Below are positions 7,296 to 15,261 of a stretch of 34,677 bases of DNA, in pieces. The position numbers were made by a program, and so were the translations under genes. Every line of letters starts with the position of its first letter. Position 1 is the first letter of the stretch. Under the pieces are notes generated by a model. The model was not told the origin of the DNA. It saw only the letters and a program-made list of their open reading frames with translations, and did not search any database. The stretch is from Oligoflexia bacterium (GTDB taxonomy: Bacteria > Bdellovibrionota_C > UBA2361 > JAFLCA01): positions 1 to 34,677 of the forward strand of contig JAIBBV010000043.1 of NCBI GenBank assembly GCA_019694465.1, in the 5' to 3' direction.

Positions 7296-8420
7296 ATGAC
7301 TAGCCCACTCGCGGAAATAGAAGCAAAGCTTGAATCATGCGTACCGCTGTCATTTGATGACGGCTGCCAATTATGGAACCACCATAATCTACTGGAAGTT
7401 GGGTTGCTCGCTAACCGGGTACGCGAGCGTTTGCACGGCAACATCACCTATTATAACTGGAATCTGCACCTCAACTCGACCAATGTGTGTGAGGCAAATT
7501 GCATATTTTGCTCTTTTGCGCGGCTTAAGACTGGCATGCCTCAGGCCTATACCATGTCCATCGAACAAGCGCATGACTGGATCGCCGAGCGTTACCACCC
7601 TGGAATGACCGAAATCCATATTGTGAACGGTCTCAATCCAGATCTAGATTTCCAGTATTATTTAGACTTATTGCGCATGATTCGGCGCGATTTCCCCGAG
7701 CTGCATATAAAGGCTTTTACTGCGGTAGAAATTCACTATTTCGCTCAAAAGTACAATATGAGCTACGCGGCAGTACTTGAAAATCTAGTACAGGCCGGAC
7801 TTGGTTCCCTACCCGGTGGTGGGGCAGAAATTTTTGCTCCCCGTGCGCGCCAAAAGCTTTGTCGAGACAAAGTCGACGCCGATGGCTGGCTTGAAGTGCA
7901 CCGCGCTGCCCACCAGCTAGGCCTAAGATCAAATTGCACGATGCTATATGGGACAATCGAGACTATCGAAGAACGGGTTGATCATTTAATGCGTTTGCGT
8001 GAGCTTCAAAGTGAGACCAAAGGGTTTCAAGTGTTCATTCCCTTAGCCTTCCATGCAGATGGAAACAGGCTGCGCAATCTAGCGCCGCCAACTGGGGTAG
8101 AGGATCTGCGTACCATCGCTGTCAGTCGCTTGATGCTTGATAACATTCCACACATCAAGGCCTATTGGGTCATGTTGGGGGTAAAGACAGCACAAACTGC
8201 CCAGTTTTTTGGCGCCAATGACATGGATGGCACTGTCACGGAAGAAAAGGTCTATCACATGGCGGGCTCACATGCCCCCCAATCGCTAAGCATTGAAGAG
8301 CTGAAACGTGTCATACGTTGCGCTGGTCGTGAGCCGGTCGAACGCAGCACCACTTATAAACTCATCTCTCGCGACGCCACAGCACATGCAGCAGTGGCTG
8401 AAGTAATAAGCGCGGTTTGA
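7296..8420 (+). CDS. mqnE: Aminodeoxyfutalosine synthase MqnE (radical SAM)
   Basis: MqnE joins a SAM-derived adenosyl radical to chorismate-derived 3-enolpyruvylbenzoate to give aminodeoxyfutalosine, an early step of the futalosine pathway to menaquinone. The 374-aa protein has the radical-SAM cluster motif CxxxCxxC (Cys65, Cys69, Cys72, in NVCEANCIFCSF). It also has the MqnE-typical HIVNGLNPDLDFQYYLDLL, LKAFTAVEIHYFA-like, SLPGGGAEIF, SNCTMLYGTIET and FQVFIPLAFH stretches, and a late NDMDGTVTEEKVYHMAG. Length fits the family. MqnC is the related enzyme but lacks this combination. No other mqn gene is in the window. It is followed by glyS after 20 nt. Confidence 0.93.
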   Translation: MTSPLAEIEAKLESCVPLSFDDGCQLWNHHNLLEVGLLANRVRERLHGNITYYNWNLHLNSTNVCEANCIFCSFARLKTGMPQAYTMSIEQAHDWIAERYHPGMTEIHIVNGLNPDLDFQYYLDLLRMIRRDFPELHIKAFTAVEIHYFAQKYNMSYAAVLENLVQAGLGSLPGGGAEIFAPRARQKLCRDKVDADGWLEVHRAAHQLGLRSNCTMLYGTIETIEERVDHLMRLRELQSETKGFQVFIPLAFHADGNRLRNLAPPTGVEDLRTIAVSRLMLDNIPHIKAYWVMLGVKTAQTAQFFGANDMDGTVTEEKVYHMAGSHAPQSLSIEELKRVIRCAGREPVERSTTYKLISRDATAHAAVAEVISAV

Positions 8421-8440
8421 ATTTCAAGGAAGGAGCAGCA

Positions 8441-9955
8441 ATGTCTGATCAGGGAATAATCGAGAAGGTAATTTCACTTTGCAAACGTCGTGGTTTTGTA
8501 TTCCAAAGTAGTGAGATTTATGGCGGATTAAAGAGCGCCTACGATTACGGCCCACTTGGCGTAGAGTTAAAGCGTAACATTGCGCATGAGTGGTGGCGCA
8601 GTATGGTTACAGAGCGCGAAGATGTAGTGGGCATTGACGCCTCTATCTTAATGCATCCCAACGTTTGGAAGGCCAGCGGGCATTTAGCTACATTTTCTGA
8701 TCCACTGGTGGATTGCCTAAACTGCAAGGAGCGCTTTCGAGCGGACAAGGCGCCAAAAATGACGCCTGGCACCTCCATCCAGTTCCCTAAAGGCGGCAAA
8801 AAGGGTGGCGAAATGATAAATGGCAGCGTCGGAGAACGCGGCTATGTTTGCCCAAATTGCAGCAGTTGCCAATTGTCTGACGAGCGTCAGTTTAATTTGA
8901 TGTTTCGCACATCGATTGGGCCAGTTGACCCTTTGGATGCGTTCGTCGACGAGATTCAAGGCAAAAGTCTTAGCAAAAAGGATCTGCGTGAAAAGCTCGA
9001 GGAGGCTGTTCGATCTACCGCCATTTACTTGCGTCCTGAAACAGCGCAGGCCATGTTCGTGCAGTTTTTGAACGTACAACAAACGATGTCGATGAAAGTT
9101 CCGTTTGGAATTGCGCAGCAGGGAAAGTCCTTCCGCAACGAGGTGACTACGGAGAAATTTATCTTCAGGACCTGCGAATTTGAGCAAATGGAGATGGAAT
9201 ACTTTGTTGAGCCTGGATCGCAAAAGGAGTGGCATGAATACTGGCTTAATTACCGCATGGAGTGGTGGAAGCGTTTAGCTAATGACAAAGCACGCTTTAG
9301 AGTCCGTCAGCATGAGAAGACGGAACTTGCGCACTATGCCGACAATACATATGACATCGAGTACCAATACCCTTGGGGCTGGGATGAATTGGAAGGCATA
9401 GCGTCGCGCACAGACTATGACTTGACACAACATTCCAAGCTTTCAGGGGCCAAGCTCAGCTATTTTGATCAACAAAAGAATGACCCGCAAACTGCAAAAC
9501 CCGGTTGGCGCTATACTCCCTACGTAATCGAACCAGCCGCCGGTTTGACGCGTGCGGTGCTGGCATATCTATGCGATGCCTATTCCGAAGAAGCTGGAGT
9601 TGATGCTGATGGCGAGCAGAAGACGCGCACCGTGCTTAAATTGCATCCACGATTGGCTCCCATAAAGGCTGCTATCCTTCCACTAGTAAAAAAGGATGGC
9701 TTGCCCGAAGTCGCGCGCGACATCGTAGCCAAGTTCTTCAAGGCTGGTATTAGCGTTCGCTATGACGAGCAACAATCTATCGGCAAACGCTACTCACGCC
9801 ATGACGAAATTGGAACTCCCTACTGCATCACAGTGGATCATCAAAGCACTCAGGACAACACAGTGACGATTCGCGACCGCGATACCACCAAACAAGAGCG
9901 CATTAGCATAGAGCAGGCGCTTGCCGTAGTTCGACAAAGGATAGAAGCCACTTGA
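8441..9955 (+). CDS. glyS: Glycyl-tRNA synthetase, single-chain (alpha2) type
   Basis: A class II aminoacyl-tRNA synthetase that charges tRNA-Gly. The 504-aa protein is the eukaryote/Gram-positive-like single-chain form, not the alpha/beta GlyQ+GlyS form of E. coli. Visible marks are the N-terminal RRGFVFQSSEIYGG and YDYGPLGVELKRNI, two Cys pairs (LNCKER, CPNCSSC) of the zinc-ribbon-like insert, LRPETAQAMFVQF, motif 2 (GKSFRNEVT), motif 3 (AAGLTRAVLAYL), and a C-terminal anticodon-binding domain from about residue 400. The ATG at 8441 has a strong AAGGAAGGAG upstream. The stop codon overlaps the start of the next gene. Confidence 0.96.
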   Translation: MSDQGIIEKVISLCKRRGFVFQSSEIYGGLKSAYDYGPLGVELKRNIAHEWWRSMVTEREDVVGIDASILMHPNVWKASGHLATFSDPLVDCLNCKERFRADKAPKMTPGTSIQFPKGGKKGGEMINGSVGERGYVCPNCSSCQLSDERQFNLMFRTSIGPVDPLDAFVDEIQGKSLSKKDLREKLEEAVRSTAIYLRPETAQAMFVQFLNVQQTMSMKVPFGIAQQGKSFRNEVTTEKFIFRTCEFEQMEMEYFVEPGSQKEWHEYWLNYRMEWWKRLANDKARFRVRQHEKTELAHYADNTYDIEYQYPWGWDELEGIASRTDYDLTQHSKLSGAKLSYFDQQKNDPQTAKPGWRYTPYVIEPAAGLTRAVLAYLCDAYSEEAGVDADGEQKTRTVLKLHPRLAPIKAAILPLVKKDGLPEVARDIVAKFFKAGISVRYDEQQSIGKRYSRHDEIGTPYCITVDHQSTQDNTVTIRDRDTTKQERISIEQALAVVRQRIEAT

Positions 9956-11118
9956 GCTATACCAGCAAGTCAGTCGCGCTTATTGTGTCGCTTCTGGCAC
10001 TGCTGAGTGCAGGCACAGCGCTCGCAGTTAAGTGGTCACTTTTTGGTAGCCCGGAAGTCTACGCCACCGGGCAAGCTCCGCTGGATGTTGTTATAGCTGA
10101 CTTTAACCAGGACGGCTATCAAGATGTTGCTACAGCCAATCGGGAAGGACGCAGCGTGAGCATTTTTGCTGGGAATGGGGATGGTAGCTTAACTGATATC
10201 GGCGAGATCTCAATACCAGGCGGAGGAACATCACTGGCCTCCGGCGACATGAATATCGATGGAATCCCAGACTTGGTAGTATCGAGTTGCCACGAACATT
10301 GCGACGGCAGCGATATTTTGATCTTAACCGGCCAAGGCGATGGACAGTTTTTTGTTACTAGTCAAAGTACGTTGGCCGGAGTCGCCTACAACGTGGCAAT
10401 AGCAGACTTTAATTCTGATGGATTACCAGACGTAGCTGCCTCGGACTACCCAAATGATCGTTTGTACGTACTAACCCAGCAAACTCCGGGTGTTTTTTCG
10501 GTCACGGAACTTCCCTGCGCTGACAAACCTATCGCCCTACAAGCCGCCGATATCAACAACGATGGGCGCGTGGATCTCTTATCCTCTAATCATGGAGCAG
10601 GAAGTAGCTCACTATACTTAAGCGTAGAGACCGGCTTTGAGAATCGCGTCGACATTCCAACCGGCTCACTACCCTACGCAATAAAACTTGCTGATATGAA
10701 CAATGATCAAATTCTTGATCTTCTCGTGGCACACTCTTCCGAACCTGCCCACATCTCTATTTTTCGTGGTCAGGGCGACGGAAACTTTGAGCTAGCCTAT
10801 AAGATTCCTGTGGATGATCGCCTAGTATACATAGATAGCGCCGATTTTAATTCTGACGGGCTAAATGACATTATCGTTACTCGCAACAAAAGATCCTATG
10901 CATCGGTCTATCTGAATAAAGGTGACTTTGACTTTATACGGCATGGCATTCCAATACAGGCGCACAACAATGTTTATTCGCTGGCCGTTGGGGACCTAGA
11001 TAGTGATGGGTTACCGGACTTAGTCACCGTTGACTATGAGGCCTCGTCGTTAAGTGTATCCCGCGGTGGCAAACTTGATAGTCCACCCGCTGAGCGCGAT
11101 CCGGCCCTAGTGCAGTAG
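9952..11118 (+). CDS. Exported FG-GAP/VCBS-repeat protein, probable seven-bladed propeller
   Basis: This 388-aa protein has a signal peptide (about 1-26) and seven repeats with Asp-rich, calcium-binding-like loops (DFNxDGxxD type). These begin near residues 50, 99, 152, 200, 248, 298 and 348, a regular period of about 49-50. Seven such units are expected to form a seven-bladed beta-propeller, as in integrin-alpha-type FG-GAP domains. Function is unknown; binding to carbohydrate or protein at the cell surface is possible. The start is TTG at 9952, which overlaps the glyS stop (TTGA), so translation is probably coupled; no other start precedes the signal peptide. The fifth loop (MNNDQILD) lacks the usual Gly. 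Confidence 0.85.
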   Translation: MSYTSKSVALIVSLLALLSAGTALAVKWSLFGSPEVYATGQAPLDVVIADFNQDGYQDVATANREGRSVSIFAGNGDGSLTDIGEISIPGGGTSLASGDMNIDGIPDLVVSSCHEHCDGSDILILTGQGDGQFFVTSQSTLAGVAYNVAIADFNSDGLPDVAASDYPNDRLYVLTQQTPGVFSVTELPCADKPIALQAADINNDGRVDLLSSNHGAGSSSLYLSVETGFENRVDIPTGSLPYAIKLADMNNDQILDLLVAHSSEPAHISIFRGQGDGNFELAYKIPVDDRLVYIDSADFNSDGLNDIIVTRNKRSYASVYLNKGDFDFIRHGIPIQAHNNVYSLAVGDLDSDGLPDLVTVDYEASSLSVSRGGKLDSPPAERDPALVQ

Positions 11119-11223
11119 GCAAGCTCACAACATCCAAATATACATGTAAGTGTATACAGACATGCGCAGGCTGGATGGTATTGGGGGTTTTATCTCGGCA
11201 GCCTTCTAGACTATCCTTCTGCT

Positions 11224-12075
11224 ATGAGCCTTCTGCCCTATCATATCTTAGCACTGCTAAATGCAGTGTTGTGGTCACTTGCTCTTATTTTTTACCGAGC
11301 CATGATGTCACGTGGGGCAGACGCTCGTGCATTGGTAATCTTCGGCCAACTTGGAGCATGTTTATCACTTATCGCTACGCTCGGTTTTCCTCACTACGAA
11401 GTGCTTGATGGGCTGACAATATCCCTACTGGTTGCCTCGGGAATGCTTTGGGCTTTTGGCGTGTTCTTGGAAATAGCAGCTCTAAAGTACCTTGAAGCAA
11501 CAGCCTCCGGTATAATCGCTGCCGGCCGCTATGTTGTTGGATTTTTAACCGGAATATTCATTCTCGGCGAGCAAGTCACACAATGGAATGTACTCGGGGC
11601 CGCCCTGATCGTTGCAGCGATTATCGGGATTAGTGAGTTCGGTCGCATCACTTTTGAGCGCGGCTTTTGGCTGACCTGCGCAGCAGTGCTCCTGCAAGTA
11701 GCTGCCTACGCCATAGATAAGCACCTATCAGCAAGTGTAGCTCCACCAACTATCGCCATCTCATCCTTCTTTTTTCCCGGCCTCACGTTCCTACTGATCT
11801 ATCCACGCCAGGTTTTCCATATCCCTCAAGAAGTTAGGCGCAGTCGAGGACTACTTGTGATGCTCCCCATAATGCTAGCTTGTTGTTATTGGGCTGTAGT
11901 CACAGCCTTCACTAGGGCTAACTTCATTGTTGTATTAGCAATCGCCGAAAGTTCCCTCGTCTTCACTTGCTTTTTTGCCTATTTTTTTCTGAACGAAAAA
12001 GAGCGCTGGCTACGAAAGATTATTTGCAGCCTGCTGTGCTCGCTGGGTGTGGTTTTAGTCTGTGGGGGAATTTAG
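11224..12075 (+). CDS. EamA/DMT-family transporter
   Basis: This 283-aa integral membrane protein has about ten hydrophobic segments in two EamA-like halves. The first half has the typical YLEATASGIIAAGRYVVGF segment followed by FILGEQVTQWNVLGAALIV, and the second half ends with FFLNEKERWLRKIICSLL. DMT transporters export or import small metabolites; the substrate cannot be told. The ATG at 11224 has no clear Shine-Dalgarno. It is separated by 105 bp from the FG-GAP gene and followed by copy A of the 74-bp repeat. Confidence 0.85.
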   Translation: MSLLPYHILALLNAVLWSLALIFYRAMMSRGADARALVIFGQLGACLSLIATLGFPHYEVLDGLTISLLVASGMLWAFGVFLEIAALKYLEATASGIIAAGRYVVGFLTGIFILGEQVTQWNVLGAALIVAAIIGISEFGRITFERGFWLTCAAVLLQVAAYAIDKHLSASVAPPTIAISSFFFPGLTFLLIYPRQVFHIPQEVRRSRGLLVMLPIMLACCYWAVVTAFTRANFIVVLAIAESSLVFTCFFAYFFLNEKERWLRKIICSLLCSLGVVLVCGGI

Positions 12076-12090
12076 CTTAACTAAACTGTA

Positions 12091-12164
12091 GAAATCTGTA
12101 TTTGAAGAAACAGGCAGTGTATGATCTAACCGAAGCTCTTTTGAAACCACGGAGAGCACAGAGG
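12091..12164 (+). repeat. 74-bp dispersed direct repeat, copy A
   Basis: Begins GAAATCTGTATTTGA and ends GCACAGAGG. It matches 29620-29693 at 68 of 74 positions without gaps, in the same orientation. It starts 15 nt after the EamA stop codon. It has no obvious internal inverted repeat and encodes no ORF. Confidence 0.9.
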
Positions 12165-12294
12165 TTAGGGATCTAGGACCATTACCATCCTTTCCGAACT
12201 CCATGCGCGCTGTGGCTTTTAATTAGCTACATTAATATCTGGCACTGTCGTCAGATCGAATAGCGACTATTGCAACTAAACACAACCACGCTAG

Positions 12295-12618
12295 TTAAAC
12301 AGCCTGCTTAATATCTAGCTCTTCTCGTATTCTGTCTATAAACTGCTGCTTAACATTGCGCGATAATTCAGCAGCCTCATCGCTATACATCGCTCGCTTG
12401 CGTGGCTCAAGGGCAGCGGCCAATGTTGGGAGAATCTCAAAGTACAAATCACGCAGCTCTGGTTCTAATTCCTTAAGCACTCCGCCTATTTCCTGCATGA
12501 TTAAGCGACTAATGCTAGCATTACGGCCTTGCGCCAATAGGATCGCGCTCTCATCAATTTGATCGAGCAGCTCTTTTATTAGGAGTACTAGCGCCTTCTT
12601 CTTTTGCACCGAAATCAT
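12295..12618 (-). CDS. Small helical cytoplasmic protein, unknown
   Basis: I do not recognise this 107-aa protein. It is almost entirely helix-forming with alternating charged and Leu/Ile residues (KKKALVLLIKELLDQIDES, LKELEPELRDLYFEILPTL), with no signal peptide or membrane segment. The ATG at 12618 is chosen over an upstream start at 12705. A GGGAG lies just before it, and a strong AAGGAGG lies 14 nt upstream, a rather long spacing. It follows the 362-aa gene on the same strand after 132 nt, so the two may be co-transcribed. Confidence 0.6.
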   Translation of the reverse strand: MISVQKKKALVLLIKELLDQIDESAILLAQGRNASISRLIMQEIGGVLKELEPELRDLYFEILPTLAAALEPRKRAMYSDEAAELSRNVKQQFIDRIREELDIKQAV

Positions 12619-12750
12619 GCTCCCTATCAGGTCCTCCTTTATTATCGACCGCCAAAGTGGCTGGTTTAATACGCACAGCTTAAGGCATGTGCGTAAAGAC
12701 AACAATTTTAATTACTTATTCTCGTCGAAATCCTATGCTTTTATCCATTT

Positions 12751-13839
12751 TCATGCCACTTGGCTGTCCCCATCGTCTTCTAAGTCATCCCCTATCCCCA
12801 ACTGCGCTCTTACCCGCAGCACTTCAGCCGCTTCTCCAAGGGCGCTAAGACAATCAACATACGAAAGCAAGGCATCCCGTAAAAAGCTCTTAGCGCGAGG
12901 CTCGCTCGATCCACGTAGAAGTTCAATGCCTCTTTCCAATATTGGCCGAGCCTCGACCGCACGGCCCCGCTCCATCAGGCAGTCAGCGTAAGTTGTACAG
13001 AGATCCGCAAATATCGGGCGAGGATATTCATTATCCAAGCCGACTTGAAATTGGGCCAACCTAAATAGATCATCCACCGGCTCGAAACTACCGATGCGAG
13101 CATAGGCCCGCATACAAGCGGCATTCGCATTCAACACTGTTGCCTTGCCACACGCTGGAAAGCCTGAAATAAGGGCACGCAGCGTTTCAGTGGCTTCCGT
13201 GAGAGTGTCATTCCTATCCTTCTCAAGTTCAATTTCTAAAAGTGTTGTAAGACTATAAATATAGGAGAAGGCTCTACTGCTTTCCTGCAGCGGAACTTTG
13301 GCCTTCCTAAGTACGTCAAAGGCGTCCCTAATCAACTGCGCACATTCATCAATACAATCAAGATTATCTAAATTCTCTGCACGTTCAAGCATAGCCTCTG
13401 CTTCTAGGCCTGGAAGCTCAATGGATCGTGCCAGGCACTCGGCCAGCTCGAACAGCCTATTAACCGAATCAAGATCTTCCTCATGCTCACTAAGGTAACA
13501 GGCGATGCTGATAATCGCATCCACCACTTGATAATTTGCTATAAACTCAGGCTCGACAACAAACGCGCGCACGTCTGCACAGCACCTTGCGATATCTCTA
13601 GCTTCAAGCTCGTTAGCTATTTCGTGTAAAGTCCTAAAATCATCTTTTCCTGCTGCAAGTGCCCGCAACTCAGGAACAAGCCTTTCGACCAGCTCGGGCG
13701 CAACATCCTCTCGGTCGCCATCTCTGTCTCGTCCACTTCCTTCGGCTTGTCGTTCTCGGCTCATACCAATTACTGCCACCACTACTTTCTGGCGTAGTTG
13801 AATGAAGGGCTCATCGCCAATTATCTTTGTGGAAGCCAC
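12751..13839 (-). CDS. Helical-repeat (TPR-like) cytoplasmic protein, unknown
   Basis: I do not recognise this protein of up to 362 aa. From about residue 48 to 350 it is a continuous run of amphipathic helix pairs resembling degenerate TPR repeats (for example TYADCLMERGRAVEARPILERGIELL, shown here in part only as ADCLMERGRAVEARPILER). No signal peptide or membrane segment is present. The N-terminal 45 residues are charged and low in complexity (Arg/Asp/Gly). The start is uncertain: GTG at 13839, or ATG at 13764 (giving 337 aa); neither has a good Shine-Dalgarno. The C-terminus is acidic (DDLEDDGD). It lies upstream of the 107-aa gene. Confidence 0.65.
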   Translation of the reverse strand: MASTKIIGDEPFIQLRQKVVVAVIGMSRERQAEGSGRDRDGDREDVAPELVERLVPELRALAAGKDDFRTLHEIANELEARDIARCCADVRAFVVEPEFIANYQVVDAIISIACYLSEHEEDLDSVNRLFELAECLARSIELPGLEAEAMLERAENLDNLDCIDECAQLIRDAFDVLRKAKVPLQESSRAFSYIYSLTTLLEIELEKDRNDTLTEATETLRALISGFPACGKATVLNANAACMRAYARIGSFEPVDDLFRLAQFQVGLDNEYPRPIFADLCTTYADCLMERGRAVEARPILERGIELLRGSSEPRAKSFLRDALLSYVDCLSALGEAAEVLRVRAQLGIGDDLEDDGDSQVA

Positions 13840-14319
13840 AATCTCAGACGATGAACATAGCGCACTGTTGCCCTGGCAAAAATGCTGTACGATTAACTAT
13901 ATAGCAACATTTGCGCCCAAAGTCGCTAATCATTTATCTTCCCAATTCATAGCTTAAGCATGCCTAAAGTGAGAGAATACAAACCTTCTTTGAGTGTGCG
14001 TCAAAATTGATCAGAGTGCTTAAAAACTCTCCATTTCTTTGGCGTCTGCAGTTCTTTTCAAGAATCTTGATTGTGTAGAAGCATCATCCCCGCAATCCAT
14101 GGAGCGCTGTCTAAGTTTAGATTGCGTAGCAAAATGAAGCAGATTGCTTCGCGTTGCTTACGATCCAAGCCAGTCAAATTTGCCTAGGGCATATTTGTTA
14201 CCGGCTCCTAGTTACAGCACTGCGTGGGTGCGTGGGGAGAGACAAAGGTTATTTCTCTGCCGAGATCCTGGAACGCGTTCATTGTGAACACGTCCATGGT
14301 CTCGGACCAAGGAGAAAAA
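13840..14319. other. 480-bp region without a supported gene; divergent upstream region
   Basis: This lies between the minus-strand TPR-like gene and the plus-strand EamA gene. It is AT-rich to about 14220, then becomes G+C-rich toward the EamA gene. The last 50 bp hold the palindromes described at 14271-14309. I see no tRNA or good ORF in it. Confidence 0.5.
14271..14309. promoter_or_regulatory. Operator-like palindromes before the second EamA gene
   Basis: GAACGCGTTC (14271-14280) is a perfect 10-bp palindrome. Its second half also pairs with a third half-site, GTTCA-ttg-TGAAC (14277-14289). TGGTC-tcg-GACCA (14297-14309) is a perfect stem whose 3' arm touches the AAGGAG ribosome-binding site (14309-14314). 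These could bind a repressor or hide the ribosome site. Confidence 0.5.
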
Positions 14320-15174
14320 ATGACCCCGAACCCCAAAGCCGGCTACGGCTGGGCGGCTCTCGTGACCGCCCTGTGGGCGTTCTCGGGGGTGCTTATCAAG
14401 TCCTGCCCGCTCGACGCGCTTACCATAAGCGGAGGGCGCGGCGGGCTGGCCCTGGTGATTGTGCTGCTTGTGGCAACTGCCACTCGGCAGCGCTGGTCTC
14501 CACGGAACTGCTTGCAATGGCCAATATTATTAGCGGGCGTGACTGGCGGAGCCTCGTGCCTCGCTTTCGTCCTCTCGCTAAGCCACATCCCGATCGGGCT
14601 TTCGATTGTGCTCGTCTACGGCGCAAACCAATTCATGCCGTGGGTAGAGCGCCTAGTTACAGGTCGAAAAGTGACCCGTGCCGACAAGGTCACTGTTGGA
14701 TTGGTAGTGCTTGGACTTGCTGTCATAGGCGCGCAGTTTCATAGCGATAGGGACATTGTCGGATCACTGTGGGCCCTGGCCTGCGGAGTTCTGTATGTGT
14801 TCGCGATCGCCCTGCGTGCGCTCAGGCCAAACCTTGAGGTAGAAGTTCAGGTGTCGATGTACGCCTGGACCCTCGGCCTCAGCCTGCCACACTTCCTACT
14901 AAGTTGGGATCCCCGGATCCTGACCTGGGAAGCGGCCTGGCCCTTGCTCGGCAACGGACTAACACACGGACTAGTGCTATTTGCGATGGTACGTGCACTA
15001 CGTCACTTGTCGGCTACGACAGCGACTTTCGTCACAACCCTCGAAATAGTGGTGAGTCCAGCGTTGGCGTTCGCCGTGCTCGGTGAAGTACCAAGCACTC
15101 TTACAGTAGTAGGTGGCATGATCGTTCTTGGCGCGATTGTGTACAACTACGGGGCAAGTAGGCGGCAGCAATGA
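14320..15174 (+). CDS. EamA/DMT-family transporter, G+C-rich
   Basis: This 284-aa membrane protein has about ten hydrophobic segments in two EamA halves. The first half has WAFSGVLIKSCPLDALTISGG-type sequence and SLSHIPIGLSIVLVYG; the second half ends with TATFVTTLEIVVSPALAFAVLGE, the usual EamA end. The ATG at 14320 is fixed by AAGGAG at 14309-14314. The first 150 bp are about 68-70% G+C by my count, falling to about 50% later, while adjacent stretches are near 40-50%, so the gene may have been acquired. The substrate is unknown. It is convergent with the 601-aa gene. Confidence 0.85.
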   Translation: MTPNPKAGYGWAALVTALWAFSGVLIKSCPLDALTISGGRGGLALVIVLLVATATRQRWSPRNCLQWPILLAGVTGGASCLAFVLSLSHIPIGLSIVLVYGANQFMPWVERLVTGRKVTRADKVTVGLVVLGLAVIGAQFHSDRDIVGSLWALACGVLYVFAIALRALRPNLEVEVQVSMYAWTLGLSLPHFLLSWDPRILTWEAAWPLLGNGLTHGLVLFAMVRALRHLSATTATFVTTLEIVVSPALAFAVLGEVPSTLTVVGGMIVLGAIVYNYGASRRQQ

Positions 15175-15261
15175 CGCAGAAAGGAGGTTCTTTTTTTGGA
15201 TCGCGTCTCTCCTCCGCCTACCCACCCTTTATGTCACTGCGCCTTTACTGCTGCCCACAAG

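Noticed and set aside
12072..12087. TTTAG-cttaa-CTAAA as EamA terminator
   Set aside because: Five AT-rich base pairs without a T-tract; too weak.
12091..12164. Repeat as an insertion sequence end
   Set aside because: No terminal inverted repeats, target duplication or transposase between or beside the copies.
14154..14744. Plus-strand frame of 196 codons
   Set aside because: Out-of-frame with the EamA gene, which has a good ribosome site and membrane pattern; the long frame is due to high G+C.
15158..15221. GTAGGCGG/CCGCCTAC inverted repeat with T7 between convergent genes, as a terminator
   Set aside because: The T-run lies in the loop, not after the stem, and the loop is over 45 nt; pairing is possible but the terminator call is not supported.
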